A stretch of 64,000 nucleotides of DNA from IMG/VR virus record IMGVR_UViG_3300013126_000012, positions 62,001 to 126,000 of that record. One strand, given 5' to 3'. The notes under the pieces are model-generated. The model was given only the letters and a program-made list of their open reading frames with translations. It ran no database searches and was not told the DNA's origin. Source of the stretch: a virus. The position numbers and the translations under genes were made by a program. Positions 49,793 through 59,622 of the stretch are shown piece by piece (position 1 is the stretch's first letter; each line of letters begins with the position of its first letter).

Positions 49793-52700
49793 TTATCGAG
49801 CTAAAACAAAACTACCTTGATCACCATATGATTGGTAAATCAATTGATTCGGATTCGCAGAAGACCATTCTGCAACTGGACCACCATCGATGGTTTGAGT
49901 TGAATTAATATTAAAGCCTGGAGATGACATTTTGCAACCAGAATATCTTTGATTATCAATACCCGTTGGTAAATAATCTTGCACTCTAGCAAAACTTCCT
50001 GTAAATCTATTAGTTGAAGAAAATGTATACGAACTAGAACCATATGATCCAGTACCATAATAACCTATACTAACTGACGATGTGATATATTGCGTAGATT
50101 CTGAAGTAAATCTATATTCAGATAAAATACTATTTAAATATACTGGTTGTAAAGCATCACTTAACCAATATGGAGATGATGCTGTTATCCACGAACTGCC
50201 AGATCGTAATACGTACTCATATGAATATGGTGTACTATTATAAGTAGCATCGCCACCGGTTATATACGCTTGCCATTGATCATCATCTAGTCCCGCAATA
50301 GATAAAATATTTCCATCAAAACTAGCAGTATATAAAGAATATTCACCATTCGCCACCGGGCTAACGTTTTGCAACGATGCGGTATATGTTGAATCAAATC
50401 TTTCTATAACTGGCAATATGGTATCTTTACTACGTTCTAATATATTTGGTTGAATTAATAATCCAACCATTTTATCTGTTCGAGCAGGAAGTAATTGTTC
50501 TAATTGTCGGAAGAATGATAAATCAAACAATGTAAACATAGAAATGTATGCATTGATATCATTTTTATTTTGATATTTCTTCCAATATGATTGCGCTGCT
50601 TGAATTAACTGCGGATATGAATTTAAATCTGCATTGCCTGGATCTCCGATATATTGATCTAAGTCCGTAAATCCGAATTGTGCAATAACATCTTCGTCGA
50701 TCATTGTTTGTGGAGAAAAATAAACTCCTAATTTTTTACTATCTAATGGAGCTTTATCAAATTGACTACGCTCTGCTCTTGTTTTTATGTCTAAAACGCC
50801 AACCAATTCATTTTGCTCAATTCTAACTTTATTATCATCATATGTTCCTGCTCCTAAAGATATACCATCGTAGTAGTATGTTTCTTCAAGCGAATCATAT
50901 GGTGTATTTTGAGTCCAACTAGCAAATGATGCTGATATAGTTGATGTTGCAGGCTGACTGCCTTGTAAACTTGAGGTTAATGAATGATTAATTTTTTGAT
51001 TAAGAGGTAACCTAAACACTAATTCAGAATATGCATCGACATTGCCATCATATGCTCCTGGTGCTTTTACATGATTGTTAAAAGGCGAATCGGACAAACT
51101 AGATGTCCATAATCTCAATTCTTGTAACTGTCCATATAATCTACTAGCACCTGCAGATGTACTACCTAATGTCAATGTACCAGTAGTGGCAAATGAAGCA
51201 GTTGCCGATGCTGATACTGCAGCTACAATTTTACCATACTTAGATTTTTTTGCAACTACTTCAAGCTTTGAACCCGTAGTTCTAAGTAATGTTGAAATCC
51301 AATCACCATTAAACATTTCAATATTGCCAGAACCAGTACCATTAATTTGTATAGTACCTAATGTTCCGCTACTAAAATCAATAGTAACAACATTAGAACC
51401 AATTGTATACAAATTCATTGTGCTAGGCAATGTAGGATTTGTAATTACATCGTCTGTTCTAAATCGCAATTCAACTGATTGAATGGGCTGTGCGTAATTA
51501 ACTGTAACGGTACCGGCTGCACTAGAACTCAAATCTAATGCATAATCAAAGTTTAGTTTCTCATAAATTGGAGCACGTTCTAATCTAGGTCCTCCATATT
51601 CTTTGATACTAATTAAAGACTGTGGAATTCCGTAACAAGATAATAGTGCTTGAATACTACGTTTTGTACCTTTAGATTTTAATAATAACGGCAAGTTATT
51701 TACAATTCTTCGCCATATGGCATAAGTAATATCTTGACCTGGTACTGACGGATCACCAACCGAATTAGATCCAGTTAATGGTACGCCTGTTTCGGAAGTT
51801 CCTAAAACATATTGCCATAATTCTTGCGATTGATTTCCATCCGTTAAAGTCCACCCAAATTGTTTTGCTACAGAATATAACAATTCATTCGGCATACCTA
51901 ATTTAGGATTTTCTTCTCGCTTGTTAATGCGAGTCATATGATTTATGTATGTATACAAAATATCATAATGTTGACCAAGCATATTAACAAATGTAGTTAT
52001 ACCATCACTTAGTGCATCGAATCTAATATATTCTGGTAATGCATAAACTAGAGCGTTATAATTTAATGTATCATATAGCGATGCCGATGCATATACGCCA
52101 TCATACCAAGAAATAAATGCGCTACTAGTTGTAGATGCCAACGTATACGGCCTAGTTGAGTTTGTTTTAGGTGCAGGAAGAATATAACTTCCTGTTAACT
52201 CCGTTACTGTTGCAAATTCCGATGGTATTGGATTTGATGTTAAAATAGATGAAGATTGATAATATAAAAATTGCTCAAAATTATCAAATCCGCCAATTAG
52301 ATTAGATTTTTTATTTTCAAAATCTGCAACATTCGTAGTCGCAACACTTCCAGATATTTGAGATGCAACTAAACTTTGCGATGCATAAAATTCTATCAAT
52401 TCTAATTTGTACTTAAAATTAGAAACGCGTTCAGTTGCGGAACTATAAAATATAAAGTTATTAAAATCTGAGTAATCAATGTTTAACTTTATGCCAGATA
52501 AACTTCCAGAAAAATACGTATCAACAATTTGTTGCGATGTTTGTGTAGATGATCCTAATAAATCATTCCATGCACGTAATCCTGTTTCTGCAGATGTATT
52601 AAATGTAGCATTAGCATACCAATTTGGATTTGCCAATTGATTAAAAGATTTTTGAGGTATTATAGGAGTTATAGCTACTTTATCTATATAAGTAGGTTTT

Positions 52701-53380
52701 AATTCTTCTACAATCCAACATTTAAAATCTGTAACTATATTTTCTGTTAATGGTTCATATAATTTAATGTATATATATTCGCCAATAACTACCGTATTAA
52801 CAATAACTGCAGTTTGATTTCTACTAAAATTTAGTAAATATGATTTATAAAATTGTTGAGTAGGCGATGTTGGATTTACTGACTGAATAAAATTAACAAT
52901 CTGTTGTGCGTATATTGGATTATCAACATCAATTGCACGTAATCGAATCTCGGTTCTATCAGGAGATATTTCATCGATGCGCAAATATTGTTCATTATAA
53001 TCGCCAATCAGCGTTTTAAAGAAATTAACTGCAATTCTAAAATTACCTGCTGATAATTTTAAGTTATTAAATTCTTGCGAAATGTTAATTGCAATCGGCT
53101 GCGAAGGAAATCGAATCGGAGCTTTAGTATTTTGATCTACATAGTTTGGTATTTTAGATTGTAAAAGTATTTGATGATTACCCGTAATCCAAGTATCGCC
53201 AGCATATACATGAAACTCAACTTTAATATCCGATGATTGATTTGCAATATCCGGAACATGTATAAATTTTGTATCTAATGCAGAACTAAAAAATTCAGTT
53301 TTTGATTTTGCAATTCGTTCGCCTGTAGTAGATTTAGACGCTGATACAATTTGATTGATATTTTTATATTGCGTTAGCAT
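49793..53380 (-). CDS. Very large virion protein, 1195 aa
   Basis: The largest gene in the window. The N-terminal 330 residues are beta-rich; about 470-580 is helical (YIRFDALSDGITTFVNMLGQ; YAIWRRIVNNLPLLLKSKGT, then KRSIQALLSCYGIP). About 610-780 resembles a concanavalin-like domain (VDIDFSSGTLGTIQINGTGS; LYGQLQELRLWTSSLSDSPF). The end is Tyr/Ser-rich. The family is widespread in aquatic T4-like phages as an undefined structural protein. From its position after gp6 it may stand in for T4 gp7 or a wedge extension. An AGGAG ribosome binding site supports ATG 53380, which overlaps the upstream gene by 17 bases. Confidence 0.8.
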   Translation of the reverse strand: MLTQYKNINQIVSASKSTTGERIAKSKTEFFSSALDTKFIHVPDIANQSSDIKVEFHVYAGDTWITGNHQILLQSKIPNYVDQNTKAPIRFPSQPIAINISQEFNNLKLSAGNFRIAVNFFKTLIGDYNEQYLRIDEISPDRTEIRLRAIDVDNPIYAQQIVNFIQSVNPTSPTQQFYKSYLLNFSRNQTAVIVNTVVIGEYIYIKLYEPLTENIVTDFKCWIVEELKPTYIDKVAITPIIPQKSFNQLANPNWYANATFNTSAETGLRAWNDLLGSSTQTSQQIVDTYFSGSLSGIKLNIDYSDFNNFIFYSSATERVSNFKYKLELIEFYASQSLVASQISGSVATTNVADFENKKSNLIGGFDNFEQFLYYQSSSILTSNPIPSEFATVTELTGSYILPAPKTNSTRPYTLASTTSSAFISWYDGVYASASLYDTLNYNALVYALPEYIRFDALSDGITTFVNMLGQHYDILYTYINHMTRINKREENPKLGMPNELLYSVAKQFGWTLTDGNQSQELWQYVLGTSETGVPLTGSNSVGDPSVPGQDITYAIWRRIVNNLPLLLKSKGTKRSIQALLSCYGIPQSLISIKEYGGPRLERAPIYEKLNFDYALDLSSSAAGTVTVNYAQPIQSVELRFRTDDVITNPTLPSTMNLYTIGSNVVTIDFSSGTLGTIQINGTGSGNIEMFNGDWISTLLRTTGSKLEVVAKKSKYGKIVAAVSASATASFATTGTLTLGSTSAGASRLYGQLQELRLWTSSLSDSPFNNHVKAPGAYDGNVDAYSELVFRLPLNQKINHSLTSSLQGSQPATSTISASFASWTQNTPYDSLEETYYYDGISLGAGTYDDNKVRIEQNELVGVLDIKTRAERSQFDKAPLDSKKLGVYFSPQTMIDEDVIAQFGFTDLDQYIGDPGNADLNSYPQLIQAAQSYWKKYQNKNDINAYISMFTLFDLSFFRQLEQLLPARTDKMVGLLIQPNILERSKDTILPVIERFDSTYTASLQNVSPVANGEYSLYTASFDGNILSIAGLDDDQWQAYITGGDATYNSTPYSYEYVLRSGSSWITASSPYWLSDALQPVYLNSILSEYRFTSESTQYITSSVSIGYYGTGSYGSSSYTFSSTNRFTGSFARVQDYLPTGIDNQRYSGCKMSSPGFNINSTQTIDGGPVAEWSSANPNQLIYQSYGDQGSFVLAR

Positions 53381-54239
53381 TTATCTCCTGATTCCACAGA
53401 TCTACATTTTTACTTGCATCTGATATTACCCAATATGATTGTAATGCATTTATTGTATGATATTGTGTATTATTGTTTTGTCCCGCTTTAGCGCCTATTC
53501 CAAATCTATCACCTATTTCAAAATCTGCATTTGGAATAATAATATCAACTTCTAAATCTTGAACTTCGTATTGATTGATAGATCCTGGAGTATTAGGCAC
53601 ATACTGCGATGTATTTTCAAAAGTTTGAAATTCTCGATTTAAACCCTGTTCGCCTGTTTTGATTAAAGAAAAATATGCAGTACCAAATCCACTTGGTGCA
53701 TCATAACGATGTTGCAATTTAATTCTAAAGCGTAAATCTATCCCTGAGTTTTTAATTTCTTTTGTTATAGTATATGTGTTTGGCGTTTGTTGTGGCAAGC
53801 CTTCTTGTACATCATCCATTAATATACCAGCATAATCCGGAACTGCTAAAATTTTTCTATCTTCACTAGGACGGTATCTTGCAAATACTGGATCTTGTAA
53901 TTCTACTTGCAAATCTAAATCAAAATCTAAATCAACGGCTTCTTCTTCTATAATCGTAGTTCGAGCAGGAAATTTAAAATATCTAAATTGCGTATCTAAA
54001 ACCTTAAGAACAGATGCATTAGTAAATCGTTCGGTTACTGAATCAATTATTAATAACGGATTATTTGTATCATTTTCTTGCAAAACAATATTACCTACTT
54101 CATCTCTAGGAATGATGTTAGTATTATTTGAAATGTAGTTTAATCCTTGGCGTTGATATAACGATTGAATTTGTCCATCTACCGAATTTGGTAACGAACT
54201 ATTAACAACTGGTGATTTTTGTGAATCATTTTTTGCCAT
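53364..54239 (-). CDS. Virion-associated protein, 291 aa
   Basis: Not recognised. The N-terminal 60 residues are polar and probably disordered. About 85-115 is acidic (IEEEAVDLDFDLDLQVELQD). The rest is beta-rich (GIDLRFRIKLQHRYDAPSGF; YEVQDLEVDIIIPNADFEIG, then DRFGIGA), like a virion surface domain. The start overlaps the stop of the DNRLRE protein gene at 54239, and the stop is inside the next gene, so the three genes are translated together. Baseplate or fibre attachment is the contextual guess. Confidence 0.72.
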   Translation of the reverse strand: MAKNDSQKSPVVNSSLPNSVDGQIQSLYQRQGLNYISNNTNIIPRDEVGNIVLQENDTNNPLLIIDSVTERFTNASVLKVLDTQFRYFKFPARTTIIEEEAVDLDFDLDLQVELQDPVFARYRPSEDRKILAVPDYAGILMDDVQEGLPQQTPNTYTITKEIKNSGIDLRFRIKLQHRYDAPSGFGTAYFSLIKTGEQGLNREFQTFENTSQYVPNTPGSINQYEVQDLEVDIIIPNADFEIGDRFGIGAKAGQNNNTQYHTINALQSYWVISDASKNVDLWNQEINANAI

Positions 54240-55438
54240 TATCTAACTACTTTAAAATATATTTGATCATTTACATATTGTTCTGTAAATCCATCTACAA
54301 TTTTTAATTCTAAACGATAATAACGTTCCGGCATAAATCCATTCATATCAATATAAATGAAATTACTTGTATCATCGCAACTAACTTTATTATAAATATT
54401 ATCGTATGGAATAATAGCTTCATCCGTTAACGCATCAAACACTGCGTAATATGTTGTATTTGGTAAGTAATTAACAGTTTCTATAGGAAATAAATTAGTA
54501 GGAGATTTTTGTGGATATTTATCGCGAGCATATATACGTATTTTTGCAATCTCAGTATCTTTATATTGAGGTTTTAACTGCGTATATATAACATATGACT
54601 CTAAATCTGCCTGCGTTAATGAACCCGTTGTAAACGTAGTATTATCAAAGTACATCGTTATTTTAGGAACATAAATAGTATGTGTTTCTCTACTATAAAA
54701 TTTAATACGACCAGCAACTGCGTTATCGGATTCGTCTGAATCAGAAAATTTTAATATAAATCCATTATTTTCTATAGTTCGTCCGCCACTACCACTTAAC
54801 CACATTTTTATAGCATCGGTTACATCCATATTGATATCAGTAGTTCGATACGAAAATGATTCGTTTGTTTCTAAACCAGGTTGAGCAAAAAATACTTGAT
54901 TAAAATTAGATATATTAAAAAATCCACTACCAGATTGCCATAACCAACTACCACCAGCTCCTGATCCAGAAACATATAAAGAAGAACTATTTACTTGTAT
55001 TTGTTGTGAACTAGAAATCCACAAACTACCTGACATAGCATCTAACGACCAAGATGTATATGGTTTAGCCCATTGTACGCCATTACTTACAACTGGAGAA
55101 GTGTTTAGTGTGCCCGTACCATTAATCCATGGTTGTGCAACTACTTTTGCATCAATTGTATAATCGCTAGGTAAATTTTGTGCTTGTGTTGTAAATAATT
55201 GCAACATAAACTTACAATTATTTAAATCAGCTGAATATTTTTGTAATGCATCTTGAATTTCTTGCATATCAAATTGCACTAAGCATCTAGATTTTAATAA
55301 AGTACTTCCATCGGTATCTAAGTATTTACCAACTTCTAGTATTTCATCTAAACCGGTATTAGTAACAGACAGTGCACTACTAGTAGTAGCACCTTCATAT
55401 AAAGTTGCATCTTTACTTGCATAGAATATTCTAAACAT
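54239..55438 (-). CDS. Virion protein with DNRLRE-like domain
   Basis: A 399-residue protein. The N-terminal 260 residues follow the DNRLRE-domain pattern, a beta-sandwich often found in cell-surface adhesins: DATLYEG, then TNTGLDEILEVGKYL, SRCLVQFDMQEI, CKFMLQLFTTQAQNL with DYTIDAKVVAQPWINGTGTL, ITNMDVTDAIKMWLSG-type strand (INMDVTDAIKMWLSGSGG) and NNGFILKFSDSDES. The C-terminal 130 residues form another beta domain (YRLELKIVDGF). It may bind carbohydrate, as do other DNRLRE proteins. It starts eight bases after the small fibre gene. Confidence 0.75.
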   Translation of the reverse strand: MFRIFYASKDATLYEGATTSSALSVTNTGLDEILEVGKYLDTDGSTLLKSRCLVQFDMQEIQDALQKYSADLNNCKFMLQLFTTQAQNLPSDYTIDAKVVAQPWINGTGTLNTSPVVSNGVQWAKPYTSWSLDAMSGSLWISSSQQIQVNSSSLYVSGSGAGGSWLWQSGSGFFNISNFNQVFFAQPGLETNESFSYRTTDINMDVTDAIKMWLSGSGGRTIENNGFILKFSDSDESDNAVAGRIKFYSRETHTIYVPKITMYFDNTTFTTGSLTQADLESYVIYTQLKPQYKDTEIAKIRIYARDKYPQKSPTNLFPIETVNYLPNTTYYAVFDALTDEAIIPYDNIYNKVSCDDTSNFIYIDMNGFMPERYYRLELKIVDGFTEQYVNDQIYFKVVR

Positions 55439-55446
55439 AAATTACC

Positions 55447-55863
55447 TTAACTGCCAGAGCCCGTACTAATCATCAAATAACTACCGCTTCTCCATAGTTG
55501 ATTTACAACTGCTGGATCTGTTGTGGGTAGTGATGCAGTATACATAAATACGGTACCTTGTGTGATAAAATTACTAGAAACAGATACATAATTAAATGAA
55601 CCCGAAATGGTACGAACTGATGAACCTGAAACATATGATGATGTTGCAGCATATGATGAACTAACAGCATTTAATACATAAGAAGCTGTAGTGGCAGTCC
55701 CTAGTAAACTACCGGTAATGCTACCTGTAACAATTAATGAACCAGATATTGAAACTGATTCGGTTACGTTTCCGGTAAAAACATCATATAAATCTTTAAC
55801 AAAACTAGCAGAAATTAATCCACCAGCAACAATTTGTGAACGATTTGTATTCAATACGCCCAT
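55447..55863 (-). CDS. Small fibre-module protein, 138 aa
   Basis: A short protein made almost wholly of the repeating fibre module: VSISGSLIVTGSITGSLLGT, then ATTASYVLNAVSSSYAATSS and YVSGSSVRTISGSF. The GS(L/I)...GTA(S/T)YA...SSYA unit also occurs in the fibre genes at 14567 and 17444. It ends in a strand-rich MYTASLPTTDPAVVNQLWRS segment. It probably trimerises as a short fibre or collar. A 7-bp stem on read-through transcripts could hide the AAAAAGGA ribosome binding site. Confidence 0.78.
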   Translation of the reverse strand: MGVLNTNRSQIVAGGLISASFVKDLYDVFTGNVTESVSISGSLIVTGSITGSLLGTATTASYVLNAVSSSYAATSSYVSGSSVRTISGSFNYVSVSSNFITQGTVFMYTASLPTTDPAVVNQLWRSGSYLMISTGSGS

Positions 55864-55868
55864 TATAA

Positions 55869-55895
55869 TCCTTTTTACATATAAATATAAAAGGA
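55869..55895 (-). promoter_or_regulatory. Hairpin hiding the ribosome binding site, promoter-like element in loop
   Basis: Coding strand TCCTTTT (about 55895-55889) pairs with AAAAGGA (about 55876-55870), the ribosome binding site of the gene at 55863. The loop is the promoter-like element. A transcript starting at the element lacks the 5' arm. Confidence 0.55.
55875..55888 (-). promoter_or_regulatory. Late-promoter-like element
   Basis: Coding strand ATATTTATATGTAA, 11 bases before the ATG at 55863, followed by AAAAAGGA. The last half differs from WWWAAA. Confidence 0.55.
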
Positions 55896-57776
55896 CTAAT
55901 AATTTACAACTCTTCCTTTGATATCTCGATTTGGAAATTTAACTTCAAAAATACTAGGATCGAGCGATGGATAAATAACGCCATTTCTAGTAGCAGTAGT
56001 TAAATCATAAACATTTCCAGAATAACCTAAATCACTATCATATAAATTTGCAAGCGATACTCCAACTACACTTTGAACGCCTTTTACATTGGCTAATGTT
56101 GTAGTAACATCTGATTTTATAATAGGTTGATTTATTTGCCATCTATCAACACTAAATAAATCTTTCATTGCATTAATACAACGCAACAATACTTCATTAC
56201 TATTATAATTAGGTAACGCTGAAACTTCAAAAGAAACACCGACATTAATAATAAAGGCATCCTTAATATTAACGGCATCTGTTAACATTCTATAGTAATT
56301 TAAATATGTTTTTAAATTTTCCTTTACAGATTGATTTAGCGTTGTTAATTGTTTGCTTTCATTAAATCCTAATACATACATATTCATTGCTAATGGATTA
56401 AGTATTCTGCTACTTTCTAAATCTTGTTGAGAAATTTGATCATCCGGAACAATATACGCTTTTGCAACGCTACCATATTTAGATGGCATTGAATACGCTC
56501 GAATAATATAATCTTCGCGTGTTACTAAACGATTTTGTGTCGCAAAATTAGCCATTGCATTGTTTTTAATGTCTTGCAATGTGTCTGCAGTTTTAGCGCC
56601 TGATGCTAGATTTGGATTATTTACTGCAATCGTAGTTTTAACAAAATTTGTTAACGGAACACTATTTGATGAATTAACATCATCGTTATATTGAATAAAG
56701 TCGACTTTTGTTAAAACATTTGTCGGAACATTATCAGCAATTCCATTTCCTACCGTATATGTGACAGTTAAAGTTGTATTAGCAGGAGCTTGTCCATAAG
56801 TACGAGTATATAAAAAATTCGATGGATCAATATCAACATCCACTGCACGTCGCACACTCGTCAATCCATTTCCTACATTATCTGGATTCGGTACAATTTC
56901 TTCATCATTGTTATCAGATATACCTGCACCAAATTGTAATTCTAATTTATTATCGCTTCGCAATCTTGCCACATATCGTTTTGCAGTTTTACGTAATTTT
57001 AACAAACTAGGAGATGATGACCTGTATTGATATAAATCTGGATCATTTTCTAATAAATTAGGAACATCTTCAAAAATAGTGTCTTGTGCTAAAAATGGAA
57101 CTTGATACCAATTATCGCCATCTGATTCTTCTACTGAAATAATTTCGATGATATTAGTATCTGGTAAAACTACTTTATCATATGCAACAGGTGTTGTAAA
57201 ATCAAATGTAGCAGTTTTAATATCACCCGATACTGCTCTTACTTGTTTTTTTAACAAATAATATAACGGTAAATTTGTAGCAGGATCGGTTTCATATATG
57301 GTAACTTCTGTTGGATCAATTGAAGATGAAAAATCAAAATCAATACTATCCAATGTGCGAAATACAGAAGGTCCATTATTTTGTTTAACGCGCATTCCAG
57401 GTTTAATTGATAATGCATAATTGTAATCTGGCGCAACATTCGAACCCGATCCAATTGATGGTACTAGTTGAAATATATCCAACGTGACATATGCAGGAAC
57501 AACATTATTCGGAGTATATCCTAATGACTTTGCAATATCATATATATTAGCCCGTTCTGATGCTTGTTCTAATAATGATTCCTTAAGATTATTATCAGCA
57601 TAATACGATAAAACATCGCCAACATACGAAGCTAGTTCTAAAAAAATCATTCCAGGTGCAGCTTCATTAAAGTCACTATATGTTGTAGGAAAATATTGTT
57701 TAGTAAAATCAATCAGATTTTGTCGTAATTGTCCAAAATCTTTTCCTAAATATGATACGTCTTTTTTTGTTTCCAT
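55896..57776 (-). CDS. Baseplate wedge protein (gp6-like, baseplate J family)
   Basis: A 626-residue protein. The N-terminal segment VSYLGKDFGQLRQNLIDFTK, then PTTYSDFNEAAPGMIFLELA and SYVGDVLSYYADNNLKES is the diagnostic start of gp6-type baseplate J proteins. The middle has FGAGISDNNDEEIVPNP-like strands (LELQFGAGIS) and RNRLVTREDYIIRAYSMPSK, then YGSVAKAYI. The C-terminal part (about 480-620) is a fold typical of wedge dimerisation. gp6 forms the inner baseplate ring around the hub. The start is one base beyond the gp25-like stop. Confidence 0.93.
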   Translation of the reverse strand: METKKDVSYLGKDFGQLRQNLIDFTKQYFPTTYSDFNEAAPGMIFLELASYVGDVLSYYADNNLKESLLEQASERANIYDIAKSLGYTPNNVVPAYVTLDIFQLVPSIGSGSNVAPDYNYALSIKPGMRVKQNNGPSVFRTLDSIDFDFSSSIDPTEVTIYETDPATNLPLYYLLKKQVRAVSGDIKTATFDFTTPVAYDKVVLPDTNIIEIISVEESDGDNWYQVPFLAQDTIFEDVPNLLENDPDLYQYRSSSPSLLKLRKTAKRYVARLRSDNKLELQFGAGISDNNDEEIVPNPDNVGNGLTSVRRAVDVDIDPSNFLYTRTYGQAPANTTLTVTYTVGNGIADNVPTNVLTKVDFIQYNDDVNSSNSVPLTNFVKTTIAVNNPNLASGAKTADTLQDIKNNAMANFATQNRLVTREDYIIRAYSMPSKYGSVAKAYIVPDDQISQQDLESSRILNPLAMNMYVLGFNESKQLTTLNQSVKENLKTYLNYYRMLTDAVNIKDAFIINVGVSFEVSALPNYNSNEVLLRCINAMKDLFSVDRWQINQPIIKSDVTTTLANVKGVQSVVGVSLANLYDSDLGYSGNVYDLTTATRNGVIYPSLDPSIFEVKFPNRDIKGRVVNY

Positions 57777-57777
57777 G

Positions 57778-58233
57778 TTATGATACCGTTAATTGATTAT
57801 TTTCAACAAATATAGTTACGGTAGGATCTTCTGCTACAATCGAAGCTGATGGTACATTGAATGAAATTGATACTTTTATTTCATATGATAAATTTGGATC
57901 ATCTTCCGCAGTAACTATATCAATGTTAGTTATATTAATATATGGCAACCAATAAGAAACAGCATCTGTTATAATTTCTGTAATTATAGGTTTAAGATTT
58001 GCAAGATTTGGTTGAAATAATACTTGAGGTAAATCAGTACCAAAATTTGGTTGATTAATACGTTCACCTTTATATGTTAAAAGCAAATTTTTCAAATTGC
58101 TAATAGCTTGTTCTAAACTAGTAACCGTCGATGATATTATGCCAGTTGTTCCATTAAATGGCAATTTTATACCAATTGCTCCATTCGGATTTGTTTGACT
58201 TATATCATTAACATTTACTATTTGATATGGCAT
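57778..58233 (-). CDS. Baseplate wedge protein (gp25-like)
   Basis: A 151-residue protein. It has the gp25/lysozyme-like baseplate pattern: an N-terminal strand, TSLEQAISNLKNLLLTYKGE followed by RINQPNFGTDLPQVLFQP (about 40-75, with the conserved R..P.FG) and a C-terminal pair of strands (YEIKVSISFNV). gp25-type proteins join wedge to sheath and are shared by contractile systems including type VI secretion. The start touches the stop of the upstream gene at 58233, and gp6 follows at once, the usual order. Confidence 0.93.
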   Translation of the reverse strand: MPYQIVNVNDISQTNPNGAIGIKLPFNGTTGIISSTVTSLEQAISNLKNLLLTYKGERINQPNFGTDLPQVLFQPNLANLKPIITEIITDAVSYWLPYINITNIDIVTAEDDPNLSYEIKVSISFNVPSASIVAEDPTVTIFVENNQLTVS

Positions 58234-58757
58234 TATTTACCTTTCTTATTATTAATTGCTTTCATTAAAGCTGAATAATCTCGAGTCATTGCTTGTTGTA
58301 CTTCTTGCGGCACTTCGAATACCTTACCTGTTTCAGGATCTTCCATAACTTTAGGAGCAGCCGGCGTTATTCCCATTGCTTCTTTCATGTTTTGTCGCAT
58401 CGCCCCAAAATTAACGGCATCTCGAGATGTCATTCTAATTTCGTCCATCCCTTCATTCATAATGTCTTTAAAACTATTCATAGCCATGGGCTCTTGTTCC
58501 GATAAGCTGTCAGTTTCATTCAAAATATCTGCCCAACGATTTTCAGTAAAAAGTACTTTTTGTTTTTTTCCTGATTCGCTAACCATTTTAGGTTGAACTT
58601 GTATTACTTTATTTACATCTACTTTAGCTTGTTTTTTAGGCTGTGACATTTCTGAAATCGTAGATTGTAATCCTTCGCGAAGAATTTCGGTTAATTCTTC
58701 TTTTATAACTTCTCGTACAGCAACTTTAAGTGCTTTTACTAATGTTTTGGTATCCAT
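58233..58757 (-). CDS. Structural operon protein, 174 aa
   Basis: Not recognised by function. The N-terminus is a charged amphipathic helix (LVKALKVAVREVIKEELTEI), like those of several virion-associated proteins here. The middle is polar and probably disordered; a C-terminal helix ends in basic residues. It has its own promoter-like element eight bases upstream and begins the gp25-gp6 operon. An assembly helper for the baseplate wedge is possible. There is no enzymatic motif. Confidence 0.75.
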   Translation of the reverse strand: MDTKTLVKALKVAVREVIKEELTEILREGLQSTISEMSQPKKQAKVDVNKVIQVQPKMVSESGKKQKVLFTENRWADILNETDSLSEQEPMAMNSFKDIMNEGMDEIRMTSRDAVNFGAMRQNMKEAMGITPAAPKVMEDPETGKVFEVPQEVQQAMTRDYSALMKAINNKKGK

Positions 58758-58765
58758 ATGATTAC

Positions 58766-58779
58766 TTTTATATAAATAT
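58766..58779 (-). promoter_or_regulatory. Late-promoter-like element of the gp25-gp6 unit
   Basis: Coding strand ATATTTATATAAAA, eight bases before the ATG at 58757, with no clear Shine-Dalgarno sequence between. It lies six bases after the stop at 58785. Confidence 0.55.
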
Positions 58780-58784
58780 TAGGT

Positions 58785-59621
58785 TTAATAAATTATGCCC
58801 GCGGGCCATACGGTGTCGGAAATTTTAGGCCCATATATAGTACGCGTAGTTTGATTTATAAAATAATCGCCTTCTTTTCCTTGATCTGTTTGTGGTTGTT
58901 CGTTAGACGTTCCTACGATAACCCGACTAGGAGCTTCTAGTAAATCTAATAAAGATCTTTGATCTTCTTGCAACTGTGCGATTAAATCTTCTCGCAATTC
59001 AATATCAGATTCTGATACGTTTATTAAACGATAAAATTCAGATTCTATAGTAGATGTATTTGTAACTTCATTATTAATTGCATCAATTGCATTTTTTGTA
59101 TCTTGATTAACTGCAAATGTTTCTGAATTACAAATAGCCGATATAGAGTTAATTACAGTAGCAAGTAATCCTGATGCTAATGCTACAGCTCCACTGATTA
59201 CCGCTAAAATAATTGATGCTTGTGTCAAAGCCTTTGCAATATTTGCAACCAATTCATTTTGAACTGCTAATGCCTGACTAACAGCGGGCGGCGATGGGAT
59301 TGGTAAAGCAACTTGTCCATTAATTATAACTGCAGCAATTTGTGCTGCAACTGTTAGAATAGGAATAATAATATTTAGAATGCGTAAAATATTTTGAATT
59401 TGTGCAATATAACGTTGAATTTGTTCTAATATTTGTTTGATTTCTTTGATCCTAGGATCATCGCATGAAATATTATTTTTAGGTAATACATTTGATTTAC
59501 CAATAGCTTCAGAAACTTTTTGATTTAATTTAGAAACAACCTTGTTTAATGCAGTTTGCAATTTATTTATTGCAGCACCTGGTTTATTTGTAAGTTGATC
59601 AAACGGAAATGCAACAGCCAT
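58785..59621 (-). CDS. Hydrophobic virion or baseplate protein, 278 aa
   Basis: Not recognised. Residues about 75-105 (ILRILNIIIPILTVAAQIAA, then VIING) and about 130-165 (ALTQASIILAVISGAVALAS, then GLLATVINSISAI) are long hydrophobic segments that could insert in a membrane. The N-terminus is helical. The C-terminus (GDYFINQTTRTIYGPKISDT, then WPAGIIY) matches a fibre-tip-like strand pattern. It lies between the gp5-like spike and the gp25 operon, so a membrane-contacting baseplate or spike-associated role is attractive, for instance in DNA entry. This is inference. Confidence 0.72.
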   Translation of the reverse strand: MAVAFPFDQLTNKPGAAINKLQTALNKVVSKLNQKVSEAIGKSNVLPKNNISCDDPRIKEIKQILEQIQRYIAQIQNILRILNIIIPILTVAAQIAAVIINGQVALPIPSPPAVSQALAVQNELVANIAKALTQASIILAVISGAVALASGLLATVINSISAICNSETFAVNQDTKNAIDAINNEVTNTSTIESEFYRLINVSESDIELREDLIAQLQEDQRSLLDLLEAPSRVIVGTSNEQPQTDQGKEGDYFINQTTRTIYGPKISDTVWPAGIIY

Positions 59622-59622
59622 A

